Of a stretch of DNA of 64,000 nt, positions 24,377 through 37,392 are shown piece after piece; the first letter of the stretch is position 1; each line of letters starts with the position of its first letter. Source of the stretch: Primulina eburnea (lineage: Eukaryota > Streptophyta > Magnoliopsida > Lamiales > Gesneriaceae). The stretch is taken from assembly GCF_022965805.1 (NCBI RefSeq), contig NC_133108.1, forward strand, positions 39,564,051-39,628,050, read 5' to 3'. Both the position numbers and the translations under genes were made by a program. A model generated the notes under the pieces. The model searched no databases. It saw nothing but the letters and a program-made list of their open reading frames with translations, and had not been told where the DNA came from.

Positions 24377-24705
24377 GACAATAACTTGTGTGAGACAGTC
24401 TCACAGATCGTATTTTGTGAGAAATATATCTTATTTAGGTCGTCTATGAAAAAATATTACTTTTTATTGTGAATATCGGTATGGTTGACCCATCTCACAT
24501 ATAAATATTCGTGAGACCGTCTCACAAGAGATCTACTCGTAAGGAATAAATCTCTTGTGAGACGGGTCAACTCTACCGATATTCACAATAAAAATTAATA
24601 CTCTCAGCATAAAAAGTAATATTTTTTTTCATGGATGACCCAAATAAAAGATCTGTCTCACAAAATACGACCTGTGAGACCGTCTCACACAAGTTTTTGT
24701 CACTC
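24377..24705. mobile_element. Inverted dimer of the GTCTCAC MITE with perfect 9-bp TSD
   Basis: A minus-oriented copy (24377-24540) is followed by a plus-oriented copy (about 24550-24705). The outer ends are GACAATAACTTGTGTGAGAC on the left and, in reverse complement, GACAAAAACTTGTGTGAGAC on the right, set back four bases from the edge. The whole 329-bp unit is flanked by identical 9-mers ATAAGATAA at 24368-24376 and 24706-24714, so it inserted as one element with about 160-bp terminal inverted repeats. Confidence 0.85.
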
Positions 24706-25208
24706 ATAAGATAATAACTATTAAAAATCTGATCATGATAATTAATAAATCGAGTTGATTTATAAATTTTTTTATAGTTTTAAATTATTATTGGGATAAA
24801 GATAATGAAATTATATTAAATATGTAATTTGTAGATATAATAATGGATTTTTGAATTTTTAAAGTTTATGTCATATTGTACTTATGATTAAATTATATAA
24901 AAAATATTTTTTGTCTAAATAAATAATATTTTTTTATAAAAATTAACTAGCATCACAAAATCGGAATACCAAAAATCTGATCTTTATATACATTTTTCCT
25001 TGAAATATAATTGATTAAAAATTGTATTCGAGAAAAATAATCTGAAAAGTCGAATTTGATAAACGCCTCGTATTTGTCTCAATTTTCCCAAAAACATTTA
25101 AAAACAGAGGTGGTGATTACATTGTACCAAGAAATAAGCCGGAGGAATTCTATTAACCTCTTTGAGTTTCGACCTGAAACACCGTTGGTTTCCTGAGAAA
25201 AGCTTTTC

Positions 25209-26723
25209 ATGGCTGCTAAAGTCTTAGATATCGTCAATGTTGTGGATTCTCTTGTCGAAGATGATGAAATTTTGGTGCTATACGAAACCCCTGTTCGACC
25301 CAAGAATGGCACAAGTAAGACCGACGCTATTTCTGTAGAAGGTTATCGTCTTAAATCCAAAAGGGTAATCGATTTATCCCAAGATTATGCATATTATGCA
25401 AATTTTAATGATGATGATGAAGTTAAAATTCTTGATTCATTCCCTAAAACCCCAAGGGTTTATAAAGGAGAATCCTCTAACTCAAAACCCTCCAAAGGTG
25501 TGGAATTTAGCATCTCTTTAACGATAATGTGTGAAATTTGTGCCGATGAGAAGCCCACCAGTGCTATGTTTCGCCTTTTGGGATGCACTCATTCCTTTTG
25601 TTCCGAGTGCATGGCTAAATATGTAGCATCCAAATTACAAGACAATATTACCACTATTAACTGCCCTTTTACTGGTTGTAAAGGGTTCTTGGAGCCCCAG
25701 CATTGTCGTCCCATCTTGCCGAAGCAAGTTTTCGACCGGTGGGGGGACGCCTTGTGCGAGGCTGTGATTTTGGGATCTGAGAAGTTTTATTGCCCATTTA
25801 AGGATTGCTCAGCCTTGCTGATTGATGACCGTTGTGGGAGGAATGAAGTTATAATTCAATCCGAATGCCCTGATTGCAACAGGCTGTTCTGCGTCGATTG
25901 TAAGGTTCCTTGGCATCCAGGGATCACGTGTGAGGAGTTTCGGAAGTTGGGAAAGGACGAAAGGAGTAATGAGGATATAATGCTGATGAATCTTGCAAAG
26001 AAAAATAAATGGATAAGGTGTCCAAGGTGCAAGTTCTATGTTGAGAGAACTGAAGGATGCTTGTTCATGACATGCAGGTTGGTTTGGTTGGTTCTGTTTT
26101 GATACCACTTTTTTTGCCAGTAGTCCTTCACATGGCCACATTGCTTGTTACTCTCTTTATTTTTCAAGGAATTTCTTAGTGACATGTATACAAAGTTTTC
26201 TAGTTTGAATTTTGTGGCGGGTTTCCTTTCACAATACTAGTTTGATTTTTGTTCTTCACAGGTAAGATGGTAGAATCGAGCAAGAGATGGTGACATTCAA
26301 GAAATCTTTTGGTGCATGGGACAAACATTTTCATGCATGTGAAATATTGGAAAATAAACGTTTTTTGCATCTCCTTCAGAACTTCTCCACATCCATCTTT
26401 CTATAACCGCAATTGCATCACATAAGAGTAATGAGTGTTTGCTCGGATTATATATTCCTCATGTATGACAATTTACAATGGCTTGTGTTCTTTGGAATAT
26501 TACAGGTCTAAGTTAGTGAATTAATCCTTTACAACAGATATATGAGTGACAAAATTAGTATTAAACAGACGGCGGTGCTGATACTTGTTCCGTTTTAGAA
26601 ATCGTCGTGCTGGGAAGTAGATTGTAACTCTTGTTATTTGTTGATTTTAGGTGTGGTCATTCCTTCTGTTACAACTGTGGAGCTCCGCTGAAAGAACACT
26701 ATTGTACTCGGTGTAAACGATAA
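25209..26723 (+). CDS. RBR-type E3 ubiquitin ligase (RING1-IBR-RING2)
   Basis: Two exons, 25209-26077 and 26651-26723, joined GCAG/GT to TTTTAG/GT inside RING2, give 313 residues. RING1 runs from CEIC (Cys108) through a CTHSFCSEC core to CPFTGC. The IBR follows (KFYCPFKDC to CVDCKVPWHPGITC). RING2 is CPRCKFYVERTEGC then CRCGHSFCYNC, completed only by exon 2. Cys284 in the EGC motif matches the RBR catalytic cysteine that accepts ubiquitin from the E2 before passing it to the substrate. No ariadne domain or transmembrane segment is seen; the protein stops just after RING2 (HYCTRCKR). The roughly 100-residue N-terminus is acidic and unrecognised. If the intron were retained, a stop shortly after residue 290 would remove the zinc ligands of RING2. 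The start is the first ATG after an AT-rich leader. Confidence 0.9.
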
Positions 26724-29644
26724 ATCTCATTTGGTCCTCGCTAACATGTGTACAGAAGTCGGGTGTAAGTTGTTGCACATGGACTACGCCAACTAGATGT
26801 TTGATGTTTACATTGAATTAAGGACTTGTTTCATTTGGAACCTTTCACTCTACTGTCTTCGACTTAGGATCGAGCTTATGGAATCAAAAGTTTTTGGCCC
26901 TTTTGAACGAAGTTTCATATCTTCAGACATTGCTAGAATATCATTTTAGTGCATAGAAATTGGAAGGATGATTATTGAAAAATTCTATCTCGTCGCGTAT
27001 GTTAATTTGTAATGGCAATATTTTTCAATTTATCTACAATATTCGTAAGCATATGTTTCCTCATATTTTGTGTAGTGATCACTTGATTGAGTGCATGGCT
27101 TTTAATTTTGTTCAACTTGTATTGAATTTGTTTTTATTGAAAATATTTATTTAATATATTTTAAATTGATGCAACATATATTTATTTTGTTGTATCTATA
27201 GGTACATTAAATTTGTAAGACCACATTTGTGAATAGTGAATACTTGATTATCAATTAAAAGCATTCGTTAAATGAAGGTGAGATATGAAAGTTCTTTGTC
27301 GTCTTGAATTCAGCGTAGAGAATTTGAATTGTTGTTTTATTTAATTTTGTAAGGTTGTATTTTGATTAAATAAATTTTGATTTGACGAAATATTTGGAAA
27401 GAACGATTTGAAATGACTTTATGATTATTGATTAATATCATAACCATGAACAAAGACAAGCCACCTGCTCCCCTCAATTTTTATTAAAAAAATCATATTT
27501 TTTCAATTAAGAAACAAAAAGATTTGAAAAGTCTAATTGATGAACTCCTTGTATAGTCAATTAACATTCATGATTGGTGACACCGTGTGTATCTATGAGG
27601 TCCTTAGATCAATCTAGGAAAGGAATATAGCTTAAATGAAGGTATGCCGATGTGATTGTAAGTTAAAATGATTAAAGGCGAGGTCGGGGCTCGAGCCTTG
27701 AATTCGGAAGTTTGGCTAGCTCGGGGTGAGTTAAGAAGTCTGGTAGTTTAGAGGATGTTGGACTAGAATCAAAATGCGGAAACTAGACCAAGTGGGGGTC
27801 CTTGTCTCAAGGACAAGAACTTTATTCGGAAAATGAGAGGAAAAATTGGAATGTGTTACAGGATCAACGTAGTTTGCAATCATGAGTGTGATGCGCAAAT
27901 GTACTAAAGTTTACTTGACAAAGCTATCAATATGACATATCTCATAGTCCATGGTAGGACAAATAACTTTTAATGCAGTATTTAATTTGGTATTTAATTA
28001 AGCATTCATTGAGACATTTAAGAAAACATTTAATACAAGCATGTTCTATTGCTTAGTGTACCAAGCTTCAGGGTTCTGTGACCGAGATCTTCATTACTCT
28101 TCTCCTATAAATATTCAGGTTGATGTGTTCATTAAGTTCATATCGCATTATGTTGCACTTATATTAAGAGTTTTCTATTTTCATGAATCTAATAATGAGT
28201 TGAGCGTCGTAGTGATTACGTCAGAAAATTTTTCTGACTTATCATTACCGAGATGGTTGTTTAAATGTGTAGGAGTTGCTGCTAGGAATCCAATTCCAGA
28301 ATCTCGGCCCTTAGTGCTCAGTTGTTGTCCAAATCCCTTTGGGAATCATCCGCAAAGAGACATGCTCTTGGAGCATCTTCAATCATTACTGTAAATGGCG
28401 TTGGATTTTTGCTTCTCGACCAGCGCTAGGTTGTGCAACACTGTAGCGATAGTGTCCAAATTTTTATTTTATTTTATTTAAAAAGAATTATATTTTTAAA
28501 TTAGAATTTATTTGTTGTAATAGTTATTTATAATGTTTGTTGATTTTAAGTTTCAATAATCTTATTAAATTATTTCTATAAAGATGTAATTTTTTCTTTA
28601 ATTTTTTAATAAATAATTATATTAATTATTCTTGTATAATATCATATTTAAACAATAAAAAGTATAAAAAATGTATAATCAAGTTTATCAAATTTAAACT
28701 TATATTATTATATTAAATCAATTAATAATTTTAATTATTTAAATATATAAAATTTAATATTTGAACTAATTAAATTAATTTTTTAAATAAATTTAATTAA
28801 ATCTTGGATATTTGTGTTTCGTTTTTATTTTATAAGCATCATTGAATATTTGTCGTATGTTAATAAGTTATCTTCAGATTATTTTTATGTGTAATTGTAT
28901 TTTTTTGAGTTGTTAAGTCATTACATTCAAGTTTAAGTATTTAAATAAAAATATTAAATATTTAAAATTTTAAAGTAATTCTTAAATAGATTTTTTATTT
29001 TTTAAGTTCACTAATATCTCTAATGAATATCAAAATAGGAATTATTTTAGATATTTTTTTATTGTGGTTAAAAATATTTTGTGTAATAAATTAATAATTG
29101 TGAGTAAAATAAAAAAGAATATTTCGAGAATATTAATTTAGTGTAAAATTTAAAGTTTATATGTTAGATATGAGTTTTGTATTTGGTGTATGGATTATAT
29201 TATCTTGAAGTCGGTGTTACATCAAAATAGTGTAATGGATTGGAGATGTACCTTACCTCGAAAACTTGATACTAACTCTACCTATTTTTTCTAAGCATCA
29301 TCGTGTACCTTTCCTCTAACCATCTTTGATTGGTGAAGTGATTCAGGTAACGAAATGGATTCGGCCCTTTTGAATCAATGATTTTCCGTTGGATAAACCG
29401 AATCTTTTCAGTTTTGAGATTATTAGATCATTAGTACATTCAAACAAAGAGTATTTTTATTAAAAAAAATTCAAGAGAACTAATCTTTCAGACCAGAATA
29501 ACAACAATTTCCATACAACCTAAGATATGAACAAATCTAAACCACAACACTTCCAAAAAATATCATCTGCCCGAATTGAATCTCTAGTGGGACGTTTCAA
29601 AAATTCCATCCCAGCATCAATCAAGAATAATCGATTCAATAAAA
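26724..29644. other. Spacer between RBR and RING-H2 genes
   Basis: Bases 26,724-27,600 are AT-rich flank. Bases 27,660-28,400 have a distinctly higher GC content and contain TCTCCTATAAATATTC (about 28,100), which could be the TATA region of an LTR, but no matching second LTR, primer-binding site or target duplication was found. Bases 28,440-29,200 are strongly AT-rich. I see no gene in any part. Confidence 0.4.
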
Positions 29645-30139
29645 TCAAGGAAGAAGATCATCTCCGAACAAATAGAGCATTCTCTCCACGGCCCAGCTCG
29701 GCGACTGCTGCATCTGTGAATCCGGTGGCGTGGCACTACCGGAGAGCAAGGTAACCCGGCAGAGTGGACAAGAAAACCGGCTATCATAACGCAGCCACTT
29801 CTCCAGGCAGTTCTTGTGGAAGACATGGCAGCAGTTGCTCAACTCCCACACCTGGCTACTCTTCCTCAATCTGTCCAAACAAATGGCGCACGAGAACTCG
29901 CCATTTTCGGGCAGTCTGTGTTCGATATTTCCGAGGGCCGTTAAAGATAGACTGTTCCTCAGTATTCGAAGATTGGCGGAGGAAGAAGACGGACGGCGAG
30001 GAGAGGAGGAGGCCGCCGTATTCTGTGTCGCCGAAGTGGAGAACCTGGTGAAGAGATTGAGGGCGAAAGATAGTACCCATCTTGTCACCGCGAATACCAG
30101 AGCCGCTTTACATAGCACAACTTGATCACATGCAGCCAT
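29645..30139 (-). CDS. RING-H2 finger protein, membrane-anchored E3 ligase type
   Basis: An intronless frame of 164 residues with a true ATG. Residues about 6-31 are hydrophobic (VVLCKAALVFAVTRWVLSFA) and form a likely N-terminal membrane anchor. A Ser/Pro-rich linker follows (44-58). The RING-H2 finger uses Cys84, Cys87, Cys103, His105, His108, Cys111, Cys124 and Cys127, the C3H2C3 pattern, with the conserved Trp115 before the last cysteine pair. This arrangement, short and single-exon with an anchor before the finger, is that of small plant RING-H2 ligases (RHA/BRH1/ATL-like) that ubiquitinate targets at a membrane. The exact subfamily is not clear. An antisense open frame lies over the same DNA and is treated as a shadow. 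Confidence 0.88.
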   Translation of the reverse strand: MAACDQVVLCKAALVFAVTRWVLSFALNLFTRFSTSATQNTAASSSPRRPSSSSANLRILRNSLSLTALGNIEHRLPENGEFSCAICLDRLRKSSQVWELSNCCHVFHKNCLEKWLRYDSRFSCPLCRVTLLSGSATPPDSQMQQSPSWAVERMLYLFGDDLLP

Positions 30140-30231
30140 GGATGCAGATCTTGATATGATTTTTCTGGAAATTTAGCGAGCGATTACAAGTTAAGCGGAT
30201 CGGGGGAGAGATCCATTAGCCTCATGCAATG

Positions 30232-30239
30232 TATATATA
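30232..30239 (-). promoter_or_regulatory. TATA box of the RING-H2 gene
   Basis: TATATATA within CTATATATACA on the minus strand, 93 bases before the start codon, in a less AT-rich setting (CATTGCATGAGG downstream). The spacing leaves room for a 60-base leader. Confidence 0.6.
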
Positions 30240-33200
30240 GATGGATGGTTGTAAAAACTTTACATAGTGGCTGACGTTGGGTGGATAGCTAGTGGATTGA
30301 TGATGCATCCATGCTTTTGCTTTATGTATTGTTATTAATCTGGATCTTGGACAATAGAATAATATGCAGTAACAGAAAAAACAATAAGTCGAGGCCATGA
30401 TACCTTTTGTCCACGAGACGAAATTGTTCGTATAATAGTGCTTTATGTTGAGGCCAATCATCTCTAATATACAATGACTTCGAATCAAGAATGCAACCCT
30501 ACAATTCTTGATAACAACGAACTAAATATGTAGAACTTTCAAGTTTCGGAAAAAAAGAATGCAACGAAATATATTTTCTTCTATAAATGTTTGGCAGATG
30601 GATATATATAATTGAGTCACATAAAGGGCACACCCTTATGTGATAACCCGTGGGACGAGTACAAGCCAGAGGACGCATATGGTTCTGCACCAAAGGACAT
30701 GCGCACGAGACGCACTGGTTCGGACATGGGACGCACGGTTTGGTCCGAACGCATGTGATATACTAAGGGACACTATTTCGAAAAATAAAAATTATTTTCC
30801 AAATAAATTTTGTACAAAAAGATTAACATGGTCACCACACCGGACCGGTCTAAGACTCTCAACTCAAACTTAGAGCTAATAAAGAATACTTTATTTGCTC
30901 ATTTCTCAACGTGTGGTGTGACAGCTCCCACATCCTTTTTCACACTTTGCTTTCTCAACTTTTGGATTGTAAAACCATTTATTCATAATCGAGTTACAAA
31001 ATAAAATCAACTTACAGAGCTAGCTAGCTAGGATAATCTAATTATCTAAACAAAGTTAACTAATGATATTGAAACCACTAAATTTTTTAAAGTGGCCGGT
31101 GAGACAATAAACACACGACATTATTCTTTGCGACCAAAAATAACCAGAAAAAGATGTGCCTAATGATGATGACGAAATCCACGATACCAAACGCTTAAAA
31201 GATGGCCGTTTTACACATCAGAATGAACCCTTTTTTGAAAAACTTTAGGTGGCATCAAGTCACGTTGAGTGAAAAAGAGGAAGAAGATAATGTATGGCCA
31301 ATCTTATCCAACCATAAAGTGGCTTCGGTGGAAGATTTTTAAGCAGCTACAGTTTGGGAATACCTTATCAACATGACCTGTGTCTCACTTGCTCGATCTG
31401 GTGTTGAAAGGAAGAGATTGATTTGTCGTCGTCAAACGATTGACTCGAGTTCTATAGTAAATTGAGTCAGATATCACTTGACTATTCATATTTTTCTCCG
31501 CATGTTTTACATCCTCCTATGTTAATTCCCATCCCACCAACCAACATCAAGAATGGTCATTTTGCTTACTAAAATATTTTTTTTCTTCTATTCTATGTTT
31601 ATTTGAATGGATATAGAGATAATAATTCCAACAAAACAATCTATAACATATCTTATTGCATCTGCTACCAAACAAGCCTTTGCAAATGTCACGAGTCGAG
31701 GCCTGTTCTTTGCATTAGTCCGGCCCAATTTCAGATAATGATATAAATGCATTTAATAATGCAACATATAACATTACAAGTTTAACATTGAAAAGAATAT
31801 ATTTAAAATAAATTACAATTATTATATTTTCTACATAATCATTTTAATCATATATTTCTATTACTTTGTACAATCAATTGAACAAATTAAGAGTATAATA
31901 CAAGTAAAGTTGTTAAAATGAGCTAGCTATGCTGACCGACACTCAAACCTTTCACAACCCGCAATTTGGCGTAGGTCTCATCATTTGAGTATGTAGGGTT
32001 ATTGACGACCCAAGTTACCAAACATGTCGATTTGCGGGACGAAGCATGTCAGTTCGTCAATTTTTAGTTATATTTGGCGAGTTGGGACCAATCAACCACA
32101 ATCTATCATTTGACGGGATGGTATGATACATGAAATGTCGACTCGTTAATTCGACAGATCAAAAAATTATCAACCCAAGCCACTTATTCGGTGGAATAGG
32201 ACAAGTCTGACTCATTTTGGGATCTCGATGCGTCTCAAGTAATCAGGTTATTGAGAAACACAACATGCCAACCGAGTCAAATACTAGGGGCGTGCAATGA
32301 TATAATGTGAACTCAAATTTATTAATTCTGACGCAGAAAACGTATGTTCTAATCGTATCTTTGGGAAGAATAATAGATGCAAAATTATCATTTAAGGGTA
32401 GCTCGCGTATACTTCAATCACTTTTTCAAAAATATTATATAAATATTTTTATTTTTATCTTGATTTATATAATTAAACCTTGGGGCGAACCTATGTTTTA
32501 TGTTTTATATTTTATAATTATCTTTTGTTGATTTTAAAAACATTTGTAAACCATCGTCAACTATGGAGAGCAGTTTGGTTTTATTTGCAATCAATCAGGT
32601 TTGAATTCTGAACACCTATATTTAAATTTTTTATTCTAAAAGCTTAAAAACACACACACACACATGCTCCAACCCTATTGTACGCACTTATGTAAGCACC
32701 GATGAGGTATCACTCACCTATTTAATATGATGAAACATAAAAAAATCATTTATCCAATAAGAGAGTGTCAGTGTGCCACATCAACGATATTCATATAAGT
32801 ATACACGATACATATGTAGTTTACAATATATATATATATATATATATATATTCAACTATAACTTTTGCCTTCTCCATAGAGAGCATCAGTGCCTGCACCT
32901 AATGTACAAGTATCTACTTCAAACTAAGTCCAAAACTCCTACCTTATTTATATATACATAAAGATTGCAAAAAATAGAGTTACTTTTTCAAAAAAATTAT
33001 ACTAAATTTTATTTATCAGACGTCGTTTAACGTAAAGGATGAGACATTAGTTAATTACACGTCTTTTTTGCATATCCACCATTTGACTCAAAAATTATAA
33101 TTATAAATAATTATGTTGTCCAAATATATTGATTTATCCATATATCATACATTATTCGTCATCTCACACACGAGCTAGACAATGTCTCATAAAATTAAAT

Positions 33201-34086
33201 CAGTGATATGTCTGAAGCCTGATAGCACTCTCCCTAATTTGACATCATCTGTTTTGATGTCAAGTCAAGTTAGGCCGACTCCATTGTTAGGGATTATAAG
33301 TTGAGCTCATATTTTATTCTTTTGGAGAATGGGATCCTATGTTTTTAAAATTGTGCCAAAAATATTGGTCATAAATTAGGTTGAGAACCCAATGATTTAA
33401 TTTCATTTATGCAATTTCACCTTATGGAAAAACTACTGTTTTAGTTATGAATGTTTGTTCTTTTAATAATTTTGTTATTTTATATTGTCAAATTTTAATG
33501 TATGTTTGATATTTTATTTTTTTTGTTTCTTGAACTTGTTTTTTCGTAAGTGATTTTGACTTGGTGTCAATATAGCGCTAACCTAACTCCAATGTAGTGC
33601 TCACACATGTAACAAGATTCAGCATTCTTCATTAAATATAATTGAAGTTGTCAAAAAACTGAAAGATACATGACTAAAACTCAATTTTGACAATATAAAA
33701 AACCAAAATGTACTCACACACTTATAGGATGAAAATTTGCAATTTTCTATGTCCGAACAAAAAAAATTGCAATTTTCTCAATTGTAATACACGGAACTTT
33801 CGAATTTTTCTCATTTTTTCGTTGCGAATGATTGAAAATGATATTTTTTTATAATTAAACGTCGTTTTTTTAAAAGATCAAAAAATATTCTATCGACATT
33901 AGCATAAATCTGCACTTACAGTAGCTTGGATACACAAGGAATTGAGTCCAAAATCCATATTAGTTGATCCTAATCTAAGTCCATCAGTGGCAAGTATATG
34001 AGCGATCATGTTTGCTTGCCGCATGCAGTGTTGGATATATCCGTTCCCGGATTCTGCGTAAAACTAGTCCTAATTTCGGTAGATGA

Positions 34087-34239
34087 TATTCTACCTATGT
34101 GGGCACTACCCTCACTTCATTTTAACGGGTAAGATCTTGCCACACATACAATTTCAAAAAAAAAAGTGGGTCTTATATATGCATGACCAAATCTTGGTCA
34201 TCCATCCTATAATGGGAACAATGCCCACATAGATAAGAT
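34087..34239. mobile_element. MITE with CTATGTGGGCA inverted ends
   Basis: The left end CTACCTATGTGGGCA and the right end in reverse complement CTTATCTATGTGGGCA form a terminal inverted repeat around about 120 bases. The interior shares GCCACACATACAATTTC and GTGGGTCTTA with the copy at 15,790-15,960. No coding capacity. The target duplication is not clear. Confidence 0.65.
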
Positions 34240-35683
34240 GAAATAAACTTCTAATTTCATCAATCAGATGGGATTCAAATGCAAAAGCTGAAACTTGTTT
34301 GACAACTTGTTTTTTAACTTTTCGATAAATTCCTTTTGTTTTATTAAAATTGATGAAAATTAATTAATTAAATGTAGACGAGTTAATAACTTTTAACTAA
34401 TGTAACCAGTTTCAAAATATGTTAGAATCGGTGGAAGTACTTTAGAGGATGGTGAATAATCACCTCACAAATTTATTCTATTGAATATCAGGTGACATTT
34501 ACTGATATTGATAACAGAAGTCTGATCTCGACCGTAAAAAATCTGTAGACGACTGAAATTCAATGTTGAACGAGCCTATCGATATTTGGTGAACAATAAT
34601 AGAAGAAATAAAAAGACAAAGTGATTGTTTTCTGGAACTTCTAAGGATAAAAGGTTTCTATGTCTCTCATTCTTATATTTTCAGAAGATATTCACTAAAA
34701 TACTTTGATATTTACAATTTTTGTAAACACCCACTTCAGTATGACTTAATTTTATCTACTGAAACTCTTAGTATCAACTTCTTCACAACTCTTAAATGAA
34801 TTTCTGAACATAAAGATTCATCCTGATAGTTACAAATACTTACTTAAAAATAATACAAGTGTGAGAATACGGTGAGTATAACTGTAACACAATATGACCT
34901 CTAAAAAGATTCGATAAGTCATTGAGAGTTGCTTTAAGTATTTTCAGCAAAGCTCTTAAAATGATAAATATTGATAAATCACTTTAGTGTCTAGAGTCCA
35001 TGCTGAAAGAATTACAGAACTTTTATAGATGTTTTTTAATGTTCGGATCTGAACGACAATAAATGATTCGTATTGATGCATTAAAGCAACCACACAATTT
35101 GTTAAGTGTCATCCGTTTTGATCCAAGAATACAAGGTGACGATAAATTCTTGTGACACTGACGGTCAAATCGGCCAGAAAGTGTTTTGTTTAATTAGAAT
35201 ACTAAACATCTTCTTGAATGTTAGATTTGCTGATTTTATGCTCTATTAATAATATAATAAATCCAGTGCTCATAAATGACTGTTTACAATATTAGTAGCC
35301 TGAGGATAATGAGTAATGTTTGTCCATTTAGTTTGATAGATCTTGAAAAACTATCAGATATGAGCAAGTGGTCTACAGAACTTACCGGCTACTAAATTTC
35401 TCGTAGTGCTGAATTTTAATAATCCTTAGTTAATTTCTTAAACTGAGCATATCAACAAAACAAAACATAAACTAAATACACTTAATTTATGTAAGCCTTG
35501 AAATGTGTGGTAGTTTGCATGGAATGAGAATGTTGCATTGAGCCTAGAAATTTGTATCCAATTCTTATGGAAAAAAGATATTTAAATAAAATAATAAAAA
35601 TAAAAGTTTTTTATTCTTAAATCCGTAATTGGATGGTTTGAATTTCAAGATACAACAACAAAAAAATGTTCGTTTACCATTAA

Positions 35684-35936
35684 CTATATATTTTGGTAAA
35701 GCGACAAACGTTCAATCCTACAATTAATATTAGACTCGATGTCACAAGTTCGATTCTTATTTATTACAAGGAGTGTAATAATTGGGATAAAGACTGTTAT
35801 GTGTACAATAATCGTCTCTGTTTGGTAAAACAATCGAAATGTGGTGCTTGAGCTGATGTATGATTTAAAATATTTGAGTTACACCGTTACCATCAGCTAT
35901 AATTTTTAATAAAACGACAAACGCTCAATCTTACAT
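35684..35936. repeat. Dispersed dimeric repeat, copy 2
   Basis: The word TTGGTAAAGCGACAAACG at the left and TTTAATAAAACGACAAACG at the right are about 215 bp apart in direct orientation, with AAGTTCGATTCTTATTTATT and GAGTGTAATAATTGGGA between, as in the copies at 20 and 50.8 kb. Confidence 0.65.
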
Positions 35937-36469
35937 ATAAAGATAAACATTTTGACGAAGTCTTTCTTTAAATAAAAATAATTTTGACGAAGTCTCAGAA
36001 GATCCAAATATATGTTCGAATGTTGAATCTGGAGGTAACGTAAAAACAAAAAATAAATAGTATGATGAATTATTAGAGTATATATAAAAAGTTAAAAGTT
36101 GGATTGATATATTTGCAATGGTCAATTCGAAATGAGAATTCACGTATTAGTTAGATATTATGGAAAAGGGGAAAAAGCCTACAAACTTCCAAAATTAATT
36201 TTCAAACATAGGTTAGGTTATATTAAGCGGATAAAAATCCACTCCAAATGTCCTAACTTCCCCCTCTTTTTTCCGATCCCAAAAAAAAAGAAGTTGTTTT
36301 TCCTTCAAAAATATATGTTTAAATTCATTTATTTTAAAGCCATAACTTATTTACATATTACTCCATGTTTTTCAAAATATACAACGATCAATGTCATATT
36401 TTTTTTCCTTCTGTTTATTTATTTATTTATATCAAATGTGAAACATTTGTCACTCGATTAAATTAATTA

Positions 36470-36644
36470 GAGTGAGTCTCATGTGAGACTGTATTCTAAT
36501 TTGTGAGACGGGTCAACTCTACCGATATTCACAATAAAAAGTAATACTCTTAGCATAAAAAGTAATAATTTTTCATTGATGATCCAAATAAGATATCCGT
36601 CTCACAAATATAACCCGTGAAACCGTCTCACACAAGTTTTTGTC
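36470..36644 (+). mobile_element. GTCTCAC-family MITE
   Basis: A full-length copy from GAGTGAGTCTC to AAGTTTTTGTC with the internal landmarks CTACCGATATTCACAATAAA and CTCTTAGCATAAAAAGTAAT. Flanking 9-mers AATTAATTA and AATTATTTA differ at one position. Confidence 0.9.
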
Positions 36645-37392
36645 AATTATTTATCAGGAAAAAAAATCCTCAATGATCGATTCTTAAATTTCCTAGATTT
36701 TATTAAAAAAGTTAAAAATAAAATATTATTTCGAGTTAGATAAAAATCTTAATGAATCGTGAATTTTTCTGATAAAACAACGAATAATTAATTGATTTAA
36801 ACCACAAATTAATCTATATTATTTGTAATATATTGTCTATTAACGATCAAGATGACCATCCAAGCCAAGATTTCGTTGATTGTTTTATTTGTAAACACAA
36901 TATATAATTAATTTTCTCAACAAATTAAATTTCAGCAGTTAAGTTAACCTCAAAAGCAAATTTTAAAAAATTCAAGGGACTGAAAAAATATTTCTCAAAA
37001 GTTTGAGGTCAATAACAAAACCCAAGGATTTGAATGGAAATGGTCAACGCTTCCTCCCACAATTATTGTTATAATATTATTATTACAATTACTCCATTAA
37101 TATCATCATTATCAGGAAAGGAAAAATTTGTGCTGCCAATGAACAAATTACATGGGACCAAGAAATATCAGAGAATTTTCTTGAAATACAACCGGCCTTG
37201 GACGAAAGCACTCGCCTTTCATACGTACCCACGCGGAGAAGGGTCCTTTTTTTTTTCCCTGTTGTTGTAGCTAAATCCTGCTCAGGAAATCAATTAGCAG
37301 CCCTCTTTTTAAATTTTCCTTTTGCCTTTGATCAAAGAACCTGCCCGTTTTTCTGGGTTTTTATTTAATATCTGTTACTTCTCAGTTTAGAG

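Larger units (their letters stand above)
30240..37392. other. Seven-kilobase spacer with decayed repeats
   Basis: No gene was found on either strand. Bases 31,930-32,290 are rich in ACCCAA/GGGTTG-type words typical of degenerate TIR transposons. A (CA)n run is near 32,650 and (TA)n at 32,826-32,851. Bases 34,420-35,500 have a more balanced composition and may be old retroelement sequence, but no ends were recognised. The named elements inside this spacer are listed separately. Confidence 0.4.

Noticed and set aside
27660..28400. Full LTR retrotransposon between the RBR and RING-H2 genes
   Set aside because: A TATA-like word and changed composition are present, but no second LTR, primer site, coding domain or target duplication could be found.
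29764..30125. Antisense open frames over the RING-H2 gene
   Set aside because: They are complementary to a well-supported RING-H2 coding sequence and show no domain of their own.
37034..37270. Plus-strand open frame just upstream of the PP2C start
   Set aside because: It lies in the likely promoter/leader, has no domain, and is not in frame with the phosphatase.
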